Source: Prevotellaceae bacterium (lineage in GTDB: Bacteria; Bacteroidota; Bacteroidia; Bacteroidales; UBA932). From it: 14,341 nt of DNA. Every line of letters begins with the position of its first letter. The stretch's first letter is position 1. Location of the stretch: the NCBI GenBank assembly GCA_031257455.1, contig JAIROQ010000071.1, positions 1-14,341 on the forward strand, read 5' to 3'. Positions 9,401-14,341 of this stretch are shown in pieces. Both the position numbers and the translations under genes were made by a program. The notes below the pieces were generated by a model. It ran no database searches, was not told the DNA's origin, and worked only from the letters and a program-made list of their open reading frames with translations.

Positions 9401-9886
9401 CACTGCGCCTTGCAAACTGCGGCCGACATCGGCAATGGGACGGCTTTCCAGTGTTTTTTCCACATCTACTGTGGCTACCGCGCCGGTGAGGTTCTGCCGT
9501 TTCTGCGAGCCGAAACCCACGACCACCACTTCTTCCAGCACTTGGCTGTCTTCCTGCAATACAATCCGCACGGTATTGGGAGCGCCCACTACGTACGATT
9601 GCGTTTTGTAGCCCAAAAAGGAAACATTTAATGTCGAGCCTTCGCGCACGGTAATGGAAAACATTCCATCCGCGTCCGTCATCACAGCATTGGTTGTTCC
9701 TCTTTCGGCAACAGATGCGCCGATAATCGATTCCCCTTTGGCGTCAAGAACCGTACCGGTCAATGTTTTTGTCTGCTGCGCATTCGCCGGTGAAGCGCCG
9801 CACATCCACCACAGGCATACGCCTGCGACAAGGCAAGCTCTTTGGAAGAACCTGCTGCTTGATTTTCTTTGTTTTTTTAATTCCAT
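6434..9886 (-). CDS. SusC/RagA-family TonB-linked outer-membrane transporter
   Basis: This is a 1150-residue TonB-dependent importer that pairs with the SusD encoded next to it. The signal peptide ends near ANAQQ (35-39). A carboxypeptidase-regulatory-like domain follows (about 41-110, TLTGTVLDAKGESIIGASV). The TonB-box region LEEVVVVGFGSQKRQNLTGA is at 117-136. The plug carries VGRSLQGAVPGL (154-165), LILLDNVEIPS (198-208) and IEAISVLKDAAASSIYGAKA (218-237). A long barrel ends in VSFGIQLTF. An acidic DLNGDKRINNGSG loop late in the protein is typical of the family. The start at 9886 (MELKKQRK) is chosen because it gives a normal signal peptide. The frame stays open to an ATG at 9985, but that would add 33 polar residues. 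No hybrid two-component sensor, ECF sigma/anti-sigma pair or enzyme is adjacent. Confidence 0.94.
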   Translation of the reverse strand: MELKKQRKSSSRFFQRACLVAGVCLWWMCGASPANAQQTKTLTGTVLDAKGESIIGASVAERGTTNAVMTDADGMFSITVREGSTLNVSFLGYKTQSYVVGAPNTVRIVLQEDSQVLEEVVVVGFGSQKRQNLTGAVATVDVEKTLESRPIADVGRSLQGAVPGLSIVVPSGEVGSDPVFRIRGQIASINSTASSSPLILLDNVEIPSISLVNPDDIEAISVLKDAAASSIYGAKAALGVILITTKKGTQTDRVTVTYSNNFSWAKVAKDIDMATIDGLEYTMAALERVGTSSAGAFWAINRESYEKSKKWVEKYGNTITPDDPILYGRDWYVDAGTKRGIRLYDSYDYMVDEWVPTQTHNLSVNGMAGNVKYNIGLGYFDQQGLMKTAKQDDFKRYNATAKISSDINKYVTVRAGMLFSQRTKSYPYITNSTTADPWLYVYRWGPLQPFGITEEGYLVRSPASEAAQANTATRQNNYMNVNLGFTLNFTDKWTLDGDYTFANNEYLWNRPGTRYTAADSWSAAVLRKDAAGNQVYVNDNGDVVSAGAVGAMPAYDLPYTTYTSKGGNPDHIRRESENKQQHTFNLYTTYNLVLADAHQLKFMTGLNIVKSDTRSHWAQRTELFNPENPQFDMATGTQTVGGKTYWDATAGFFGRINYAFQDKYLLEANLRYDGTSKFPTDLKWRWFPSFSAGWRASEEAFMEWAKPALSTLKFRGSWGTIGDQSVSSSLYVPTLTSGNTTWLDGTTRFTQYATPGMVDGNITWQDFETLDFGIDARFLNNELGITFDWYQRYTRNMITPGVTLPQAFGAAPSVGNYGELRTKGLEITIDFSHRFANGIGINAMATFADAITDITGYPEEATKTITSSVFYQGKRYGDIWGYQTERLYQAGDFEYNADGTIQTIVVDGKTMNKLKGTDPVYQVFVQNSANFRFGPGDVKYKDLNGDKRINNGSGTEDDPGDLTVIGNSTPRYQYGFRLGADYKGIDFSVFFQGVGKREIWGDGSLVIPGYNPSDGAMAQAIAGDFWREDRTDAFYPRPYGINAVAYGNSAINNTHVQDRYLLNMAYLRLKNITLGYTLPEHLTRKIYLSKARVYMALENILTFDHLNGLPVDPEVITGYSMWNTSDYNSSRTGVGAPMFKNVSFGIQLTF

Positions 9887-9942
9887 AGAATAGATAAAAT
9901 AAATTGGGTTAATAAATAATTTTTGATTTCTACTTTTCAATT

Positions 9943-9959
9943 CCTGATTTCCTATCAGG
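9943..9959 (-). promoter_or_regulatory. Small hairpin in the susC leader
   Basis: CCTGAT and ATCAGG form a 6-bp stem with a 5-base loop, beside a GC-rich GCCGGCGCGCGGGC block (9959-9972). It lies about 57 bases upstream of the susC ATG. The otherwise AT-rich leader makes this GC-rich patch stand out. Its role is unknown. Confidence 0.3.
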
Positions 9960-10041
9960 CCGGCGCGCGGGCATTGTTCATTCAATCCGGTTTATTTAGC
10001 GCATTGGCAGTATTGGAAAACAGGAAGCGGAAAATAGAGAT

Positions 10042-10161
10042 TTATCCGATAATTTCCGAAATTTCTTCGTTCCAGTGGACGGTTTCGAGTCTTGGGTTTA
10101 CCCATGCCGCCGCCCGAAATTGTGCATCCGGCTTTTGAAGGATACCATGTGAATGTGTCAT
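10042..10161 (-). CDS. Possible small peptide, 39 residues, upstream of susC
   Basis: An ATG-initiated 39-codon frame begins after an A-rich tract (AAAAACGAAAAAATT) and ends 155 bases before susC. It opens MTHSHGILQKPDAQFRAAAW and continues VNPRLETVHWNEEISEIIG. Its base composition resembles the genes rather than the very AT-rich flanks, which favours coding. The C-terminal half (W-V-N-P-R-L-E-x-V...E-E-I...I-I-G) resembles the aromatic-x-x-P-x-x-E pattern of many short uncharacterised Bacteroidota peptides. That similarity is recalled, not searched. There is no signal peptide or transmembrane segment. It could be a real small protein, a leader peptide of the SusCD transcript, or chance. Confidence 0.4.
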   Translation of the reverse strand: MTHSHGILQKPDAQFRAAAWVNPRLETVHWNEEISEIIG

Positions 10162-10241
10162 AATTTTTTCGTTTTTAGTTGATAAATAATTTTTATTTGT
10201 TATGGATTTTTTCTTATCAAGAAATCGTAACGTATAAAAAA

Positions 10242-10514
10242 GAGCGCGCTTTTGGGATAAAAGAGTACTCTTTTCGAGAAAAGGAGCGCACTTTTGGAAA
10301 AAAAGAGTACTCTTTTCGAGAAAAGGAGCGCACTTTTGGGAAAAAAGAGTACTCTTTTCGAGAAAAAGAGTGCATTTTTGGGAAAAAAGAGTACTCTTTT
10401 CGAGAAAAAGAGTGCACTTTTGGGAAAAAGGAGTGCATTTTCAGGAAAAAAGAGTGCACTTTTGGGGAAAAGGAGCGCACTTTTAGGAAAAAGGAGTGCA
10501 CTTTTGAGAAAAAA
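10242..10514. repeat. Array of thirteen 21-bp tandem repeats upstream of the SusCD locus
   Basis: Thirteen units, each starting with GAG, follow each other every 21 bases without a single insertion or deletion. A degenerate fourteenth continues to about 10535. Two unit types alternate from 10242 to about 10430. Type B reads GAGTACTCTTTTCGAGAAAA and contains the perfect palindrome AAAAGAGTACTCTTTT across the unit border. Type A reads GAGYGCACTTTTGGGAAAA. The last five units are all type A. Every unit has a T-tract and an A-tract. Since 21 is a multiple of three and stop codons are rare in the unit, long frames are open on both strands, but these look like artefacts. The array is 80 bases upstream of the 39-codon frame and could be a binding or curved-DNA region. 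Confidence 0.9.
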
Positions 10515-10535
10515 CCGCACACCTTTCCGGCGAAG

Positions 10536-10655
10536 TAATATGCCTGTTTACGCCACTTTGTGGCACTCTCTGCCGGAGAATGGTTGAAAAGGCAATAGAA
10601 AAAAGCAGGTTGAAGTGTGGTCATGGGTCGGTTTCCGATTAGTTTGTTGTTTCCC
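10536..10655. other. Short gene-free spacer between the array and copy 2
   Basis: No gene or promoter was recognised. The only structure seen is a small hairpin, GCCAC-TTT-GTGGC, at 10552-10564. Confidence 0.4.
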
Positions 10656-11005
10656 AAATTAACTTAGTAGGTTAAAATTGGTTTTTTATGCTCTTTATTA
10701 TCAGTGTTTTTTAAAAATTTCGTTTTTTTACTTTCCTAAAATTATCATTTCTTTGTACACTGCTGGTCTTCCGGCTATTATGTGGTTTCTATTTTATCTT
10801 TGTTAAAAAAGGATTATTATTCATCCCCTTTTTCATTCCTTTTTCATCCCCTTTTGTTAATTTGTTAGCTATTGATTTTGTTGCTCTTTCAAGGTTCATA
10901 GGTTATTTTTCGTGCCGAAAGTTTAATTATTTTATCCACAAATTCATCCCCTATCTCTGTATTTCCCTGAATACCAAAACCAATTTTAACCTACTAAGTT
11001 AATTT
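10656..11005. repeat. Small element with 30-bp terminal inverted repeats (copy 2)
   Basis: Bases 10656-10685 are the exact reverse complement of 10976-11005, bounding a 350-bp AT-rich element with no transposase. The arm includes TTAACTTAGTAGGTTAA, itself nearly palindromic. The interior, read on the - strand, shares its core with copy 1: CGGCACGAAAAA, then GAAAGA, AAATCAAT and GGGGATGAA in the same order. The outer ends are also alike: after the arm both copies run into TACAAAG.TA and then a T-rich tract. No target-site duplication is evident immediately outside the arms. It fills most of the gap between the 21-bp array and comF. Confidence 0.75.
10789..10899 (-). CDS. Doubtful 36-residue frame inside copy 2
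   Basis: The frame starts MNLERATKSIANK and continues with the glycine/lysine-rich TKGDEKGMKKGMNNN. The NL..ER..KSI pattern is shared with the 45-codon frame at 45-182 of copy 1 (NLSPERTKKSIVSRN), but copy 1 stops right after it. This may be a remnant of an ancestral coding core or simply conserved non-coding sequence. Most differences between the copies are not at third codon positions, which argues against current selection on a protein. Confidence 0.2.
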   Translation of the reverse strand: MNLERATKSIANKLTKGDEKGMKKGMNNNPFLTKIK

Positions 11006-11011
11006 AGGCTA

Positions 11012-11044
11012 CAAAGGTAATAATTTTTTCTTTAAATCATCAAA
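11012..11044 (-). promoter_or_regulatory. Promoter at the right edge of copy 2, reading into the element
   Basis: On the - strand 11012-11019 reads TACCTTTG, a match to the Bacteroidota -7 box TAnnTTTG. TTTG at 11041-11044 lies 21 bases upstream, as a -33 box, close to the usual 19-21. The predicted start is at or just before the terminal inverted repeat, so the transcript would cross the whole element. It diverges from comF. Confidence 0.55.
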
Positions 11045-11134
11045 ATATTAAAAAAAAGTTAAAAATTTTAATTAAATACCCCATTACGACATGAGAATGA
11101 TTAATTGTAATAGCGTCATTTTAAATTTTTTCAT

Positions 11135-11142
11135 TATTTTTG
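11135..11142 (+). promoter_or_regulatory. Putative comF -7 box very close to the start codon
   Basis: TATTTTTG matches TAnnTTTG and ends only 5 bases before the ATG at 11148. If it is used, the transcript would have almost no 5' leader. No good -33 TTTG is seen at the expected distance. Confidence 0.4.
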
Positions 11143-11147
11143 TAGCG

Positions 11148-11909
11148 ATGAAATTTGTAACTATTCTACGGCATTTTTTAGGACTGTTGTATCCAAATCT
11201 GTGCGCGGCTTGTGGGCGGGCATTGATAGGGAAAGAGTATGTTTGCTGTATGTCATGTCTGTATCATTTACCGCGCACCGGCTACTGGAAAAAGCCGGAC
11301 AATCCCCTGGAACAACTCTTTTGGGGACGCGTGCCGGTAGAACATGCGTGCGCTTTGTTTTTCTTTGAAAAGGGCAGCCGCTACCGCAAATTGCTGCACA
11401 GGCTGAAATATAACGGCAGGCCGGAAATCGGCGTGGTATTGGGGCGGGAGTTGGGCAGGGAATTAAAAAATACGTTGCACTATCAATGTGTAAACACTAT
11501 TATTCCGGTGCCGTTGCACCCGAAGCGGCAACGCCGCCGCGGTTACAATCAAAGCGAACGGATAGCAGCAGGCATTGCGCAGGTAACCGGTTGGGAAGTG
11601 AACAACTCGGCGCTGGTCCGCATGCGGTTTACCGAAACGCAAACGCACAAATCCCGGCAAGAGCGTTGGGAAAATGTGTCGGAAGCATTCGCGTTGAAAG
11701 ACGTTGCCACGCTGACAGGCCGGCATGTACTGCTGGTCGATGATGTGCTGACTACCGGCGCGACATTGGAAGCCTGTATCCTGCAGCTGAAAAAAGCGCC
11801 GGATTGCAAAATAAGCGTGGCGACACTGGCTTGTACGAAAAAAACGGCGCCGCCTGTTTCCGACCGGCCGTCACTGCCCGCGCCTGCCTACAGCGACCGC
11901 CGCCCATGA
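11148..11909 (+). CDS. comF: ComF-family phosphoribosyltransferase-like protein
   Basis: ComF proteins are cytoplasmic and linked to natural transformation, where they are thought to help handle incoming single-stranded DNA. The 253-residue protein has the N-terminal zinc-finger pair C19-x-x-C22 and C33/C34-x-x-C37. It also has the family signature PVPLHPKRQRRRGYNQS (120-136) and the PRPP-binding motif VLLVDDVLTTGAT (194-206). The frame is open to an ATG at 11091, giving 19 extra residues, but the family normally starts just before the first Cys pair and a -7 box lies between the two ATGs, so 11148 is preferred. The C-terminal ~20 residues, Pro/Ala-rich, extend past the family core and overlap the convergent membrane-protein gene by 39 bp. 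No other competence genes are nearby. Confidence 0.9.
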   Translation: MKFVTILRHFLGLLYPNLCAACGRALIGKEYVCCMSCLYHLPRTGYWKKPDNPLEQLFWGRVPVEHACALFFFEKGSRYRKLLHRLKYNGRPEIGVVLGRELGRELKNTLHYQCVNTIIPVPLHPKRQRRRGYNQSERIAAGIAQVTGWEVNNSALVRMRFTETQTHKSRQERWENVSEAFALKDVATLTGRHVLLVDDVLTTGATLEACILQLKKAPDCKISVATLACTKKTAPPVSDRPSLPAPAYSDRRP

Positions 11910-12869
11910 AATTAAACCCAGCACAATCATCATAATCGCTTGCGTTTCGTGAGAAATGGTGGCAAACACTACGCCATGATTTTGCGGAATGCCATAGATG
12001 GCAAATAAGGTGAGGGAAATAAAAAAGTGATAAGCGCCCATGCCGCCCTGCACCGGCGCTACCCATCCCAGACCGCCGACAACCATCAGGAAGAGCGCGT
12101 CAATACCGGTAAGGGCTTGCGTTTCGGGCATCGCCTTCATCACCGTAAAAGCCTGCAGCCAGTAAGCAACCCATAACAATACGGTGTAGAGCAGGAATTT
12201 TTTGCGCTGTTGCAACCGGAATCCGGCGCGTAGCCCGTTACACAGGCCCGTCCACATTTTTTGCAGCTTAACAGCCGGCGTCCGGTGAGCGATTTTTTTT
12301 CGGAAAACAATGACGGCGGTAATCAACAGCATCACGCCTCCGGCCAGGCCGTACAGAACAGTGTGGTTGCCGCCTGTCAAGCGTTCTGCAAAGGGTTGCC
12401 ATAAATGGACATGCAGGAAATTCCCGAATATCTCGAGCCGGAAAAATACGACTGCAATAGTAATAAGCAACAAACAGACCATGTCGAAAACCCGCTCCAT
12501 TACTACTGTTCCCAAGGAAGATTCAAAAGGAATTTTTTCGGTTCGCTGCAATGCGCCGCAGCGCACAATTTCTCCCATGCGCGGCAATGCAAAATTGGCA
12601 AGGTAAGTAAGCATCACGGCATCGTAAGTATGCTTGAATGACGGATGATATCCCAGCGGTTGAATGATGAATTGCCAGCGGCGTGCGCGAAAAACAAACG
12701 CAGCAAAACCGGTGAGCATGGATGCGGCAATCCACCAGTAATTGGCGCTCTGCAAGCCGTCCAGCAGTTCGCGAAACGAGATGTCCTTGAATGAAAAATA
12801 CAGCAATGCGCCTGTAATGGATAAAAACAATATATATTTGCCGGTAGTGGCTATTATTTTTTTCTTCAT
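11871..12869 (-). CDS. UPF0104 / lysylphosphatidylglycerol synthase transmembrane-region family protein
   Basis: This is a multipass inner-membrane protein of 332 residues, related to the membrane domain of MprF-type flippases but without the aminoacyl-transferase domain. Hydrophobic segments are visible near residues 11-27, 44-61, 80-96, 128-143, 170-189, 215-232, 256-272 and 308-327. Family motifs include NFALPRMGEIVRC (92-104), TVVMERVFD (121-129) and PVQGGMGAYHF (272-282). A role in lipid or isoprenoid-linked substrate translocation is plausible from the family, but not shown. The gene begins 5 nt after the panD stop, so it is almost certainly the last gene of the pan operon. Its 3' end overlaps comF on the opposite strand. 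Confidence 0.87.
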   Translation of the reverse strand: MKKKIIATTGKYILFLSITGALLYFSFKDISFRELLDGLQSANYWWIAASMLTGFAAFVFRARRWQFIIQPLGYHPSFKHTYDAVMLTYLANFALPRMGEIVRCGALQRTEKIPFESSLGTVVMERVFDMVCLLLITIAVVFFRLEIFGNFLHVHLWQPFAERLTGGNHTVLYGLAGGVMLLITAVIVFRKKIAHRTPAVKLQKMWTGLCNGLRAGFRLQQRKKFLLYTVLLWVAYWLQAFTVMKAMPETQALTGIDALFLMVVGGLGWVAPVQGGMGAYHFFISLTLFAIYGIPQNHGVVFATISHETQAIMMIVLGLISWAAVAVGRRGQ

Positions 12870-12874
12870 TTATG

Positions 12875-13225
12875 TCAAACTATTTTATTTGTCCGCGAGT
12901 CGGGCAAAACGACTGCCGGCGTGAAATTCCGCGCTTCTTCGGGGGTCATGGAAGCGTAAGCCATGATAATAATTAAATGTCCGGGGGCGGTTTTGTGCGC
13001 CGCCGCGCCATTGATACCGATTTTTCCGCTGCCGCGTTCGCCTTTCAGCACATAGGTATCGAACCGCTCGCCGTTATCAATGTCGGCAATGGTTACTTTT
13101 TCGTGCGCCACCAAATTTGCCGCATCCATTAAATCCTCGTCAATGGTAATACTGCCGATGTAATGCAGGTTGGCTTCCGTGACCATCGCACGATGTATTT
13201 TTGATTTTAATAATTCTATTTGCAT
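12875..13225 (-). CDS. panD: Aspartate 1-decarboxylase PanD
   Basis: PanD decarboxylates L-aspartate to beta-alanine, which PanC joins to pantoate. The 116-residue precursor cuts itself to create a pyruvoyl cofactor. The cleavage site is intact as Y-I-G24-S25, with Ser25 becoming the pyruvoyl group. [19 protein letters not shown] at the N-terminus is diagnostic, followed by [24 protein letters not shown] and the [12 protein letters not shown] strand. The length is slightly below the ~126 residues of the Escherichia coli enzyme but usual for the family. It lies 82 nt downstream of panC on the same strand and 5 nt upstream of the UPF0104 gene. The panC-panD spacer is filled by heptamer repeats. 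Confidence 0.97.
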   Translation of the reverse strand: MQIELLKSKIHRAMVTEANLHYIGSITIDEDLMDAANLVAHEKVTIADIDNGERFDTYVLKGERGSGKIGINGAAAHKTAPGHLIIIMAYASMTPEEARNFTPAVVLPDSRTNKIV

Positions 13226-13228
13226 AAG

Positions 13229-13263
13229 TTTTTGATTTTTGATTTCTAATTTCTAATTTCTGA
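13229..13263. repeat. Heptamer tandem repeat in the panC-panD spacer (TTTYTRA, 5 copies)
   Basis: TTTTTGA twice, TTTCTAA twice and TTTCTGA once follow each other in register, starting 3 bases upstream of the panD start codon. Copy-number changes here would alter the panD 5' region. Confidence 0.75.
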
Positions 13264-13288
13264 CTGGCCGGCGCCTCAGCCAACTCAT

Positions 13289-13313
13289 AACTTTTAACTT
13301 TTAACTTTTAACT
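13289..13313. repeat. Heptamer tandem repeat (AACTTTT, 3.6 copies) spanning the panC stop
   Basis: Three perfect AACTTTT copies and a partial fourth contain the panC stop codon (13308-13310). They sit beside a GC-rich block (about 13267-13289, with GGCGC and AGCCAACTCATA) that resembles the module upstream of glmM. Confidence 0.75.
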
Positions 13314-14150
13314 CAACCGTATATTGTCAATCAAGCGCACGGGATGTGCATACACCGCAGCAAACAGGCGGGCGGGCGTGTCGTGAGGCCATTGTTTTAC
13401 GGGTTGCAGGTTCTTTTCATCGGCAATTTCTATGTATTCTACTTCCAGTTCGCTGTCGGCGTTAATGGTCGCGGCAACCCATTTTTTCATTTCTTCTACC
13501 GGCAGCGTGCAGGCTTTTTCTTTGGCCTGCATCAGCGTGGCTGCGATGAGCGGCGCATGTTCCCGTTGTCTTTCCGATAATAATGTATTGCGCGAACTCA
13601 TTGCCAACCCATCGTTTTCGCGCACTATCGGGCAGCCGACAATGACGGGTTTTTCATCCATTTGCATGGCCAGTGCGCGGATAATCGCCAGTTGCTGGAA
13701 ATCTTTTTCACCAAAGAAGGCATAGCCGGGCTGCACAATCGTAAAGAGGCGGCTCACTGCCTGCGCCACGCCGTTGAAATGACCGGGACGGAACTTTCCT
13801 TCCATGACCTGTTCCAATGCCCCGAAATCAAACAGGCGCGTATCGGGTTCGGGATAAATTTCGTGCTCGCCGGGCGCAAATAATATCTCCACGCCGTTTG
13901 CCTGCAGCAATGCGCTGTCGTTTTTTAACGTTCGCGGATAATTCCGTAAATCTTCGGGATTGTTAAACTGCGTGGGGTTGACAAATATGCTCACGACCGT
14001 AAGCGTACATTGTGTTTTGCAAGCCTGTACCAGTGAAAGGTGTCCGGCGTGTAAGGCGCCCATGGTCGGCACCAACCCGATGGTTTTTTTCTGTCTGTGC
14101 GCCAGCTGCAACAGTTGCCGGAGTTCCGAAACAGTATGAACTATAAACAT
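13308..14150 (-). CDS. panC: Pantothenate synthetase PanC (pantoate--beta-alanine ligase)
   Basis: PanC uses ATP to join pantoate and beta-alanine, the last step of vitamin B5 synthesis, in the cytoplasm. The 280-residue length is normal. All active-site motifs are present: PTMGALHAGHLSL (28-40, the HIGH-like nucleotide-binding loop), FVNPTQFNNPEDL (57-69), the GKFRPGHFNGVAQAVSRLF region, GEKDFQQ and the late SSRN motif of GLAMSSRN. The ATG at 14150 is preceded at a short distance by a good -7 box. It is the first gene of a leftward operon with panD and the UPF0104 gene. panB, needed to make pantoate, is not in this window. Confidence 0.97.
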   Translation of the reverse strand: MFIVHTVSELRQLLQLAHRQKKTIGLVPTMGALHAGHLSLVQACKTQCTLTVVSIFVNPTQFNNPEDLRNYPRTLKNDSALLQANGVEILFAPGEHEIYPEPDTRLFDFGALEQVMEGKFRPGHFNGVAQAVSRLFTIVQPGYAFFGEKDFQQLAIIRALAMQMDEKPVIVGCPIVRENDGLAMSSRNTLLSERQREHAPLIAATLMQAKEKACTLPVEEMKKWVAATINADSELEVEYIEIADEKNLQPVKQWPHDTPARLFAAVYAHPVRLIDNIRLS

Positions 14151-14173
14151 AAAAAATGTTTAAAACAGGGCTG

Positions 14174-14181
14174 CAAAGATA
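14174..14181 (-). promoter_or_regulatory. Promoter -7 box of the panC-panD-UPF0104 operon
   Basis: The - strand reads TATCTTTG, an exact TAnnTTTG match, ending 23 bases before the panC ATG. The -33 position has only a poor match, so the call rests on the -7 box and its placement. Confidence 0.6.
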
Positions 14182-14249
14182 GGAAAAAATGTTGAATTTA
14201 AAGTTTGAAGTTTAAGGGTTGTTTGGGTGCATTCCAAAATGTCGGAATC

Positions 14250-14341
14250 CTATGCAGCATTTCCAGAATATCTAATTAATTCGACAACTTTATTCCATTT
14301 GCCACTCATAAAGCAAGTTCTAAGATTCAAGACAAACTGAG
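14250..14341 (-). CDS. Possible 3' end of a gene entering from the right edge
   Basis: The - strand is open from the right edge to a stop at 14250-14252, giving about 30 codons ending RTCFMSGKWNKVVELIRYSG-N-A-A. The residue mix looks protein-like, but no family is recognised and the start lies outside the window. A 33-codon + strand frame (14239-14340) covers the same bases, so this is tentative. The rest of 14182-14249 is AT-rich spacer. Confidence 0.25.
   Translation of the reverse strand, partial: QFVLNLRTCFMSGKWNKVVELIRYSGNAA

Noticed and set aside
9887..9985. Upstream start for susC at 9985
   Set aside because: It would place 33 polar residues before an otherwise normal signal peptide. 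The ATG at 9886 gives the expected SusC N-terminus.
9923..10138. 71-codon rightward frame in the susC leader
   Set aside because: It lies opposite the susC leader and the 39-codon frame, has no promoter or family match, and appears to be a chance frame.
10242..10514. CRISPR array
   Set aside because: The units are contiguous with no unique spacers, and no cas genes are nearby.
10179..10657. Long open frames on both strands through the 21-bp array, with KEYSFREKERTFG-like or SFFPKVH-like peptide repeats
   Set aside because: A 21-bp unit is seven codons and rarely contains a stop, so several frames on both strands open at once. There is no independent start context, domain or composition favouring one of them.

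Overview
The window looks like a chromosomal segment from a member of the Bacteroidota. It carries an adjacent SusC/SusD pair, several matches to the Bacteroidota promoter -7 box (TAnnTTTG), AT-rich start regions without strong Shine-Dalgarno sites, and a pantothenate gene order (panC-panD-membrane protein) familiar in that phylum. Genes are moderately GC-rich, while the spacers are AT-rich and crowded with repeats. I cannot name the genus.

Layout. Positions 1-356 hold a small element with 34-bp terminal inverted repeats, cut at or near its left end. Positions 357-960 are a gene-free spacer made of G-runs, heptamer/octamer tandem repeats and dispersed palindromic repeats. On the + strand follow glmM (phosphoglucosamine mutase, 1002-2384) and, 30 nt later, a TonB-dependent outer-membrane receptor (2415-4439). 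A terminator hairpin at 4510-4537 separates them from the convergent susD (4571-6421) and susC (6434-9886) on the - strand. Upstream of susC lie a 39-codon reading frame (10042-10161), an array of thirteen 21-bp repeats (10242-10514) and a second ~350-bp element with 30-bp terminal inverted repeats (10656-11005). On the + strand comes a ComF-family phosphoribosyltransferase (11148-11909). Its 3' end overlaps tail-to-tail by 39 bp with the last gene of a leftward operon: panC (13308-14150), panD (12875-13225) and a UPF0104 multipass membrane protein (11871-12869).

Function. GlmM supplies glucosamine-1-phosphate for the cell envelope. PanC and PanD make pantothenate and beta-alanine for coenzyme A. 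SusC/SusD form an outer-membrane nutrient importer whose substrate cannot be deduced because no glycosidase, sulfatase, peptidase or regulator lies beside it. ComF is a DNA-uptake-associated protein with a zinc finger and a PRPP-binding motif.

The least-explained parts are non-coding. One is the pair of diverged ~350-bp elements with perfect terminal inverted repeats, promoter-like boxes at their edges and a shared core. Another is the 21-bp array (two helical turns per unit, no indels) that sits directly upstream of the SusCD locus. The third is the family of short tandem repeats joined to GC-rich modules in the intergenic spacers.
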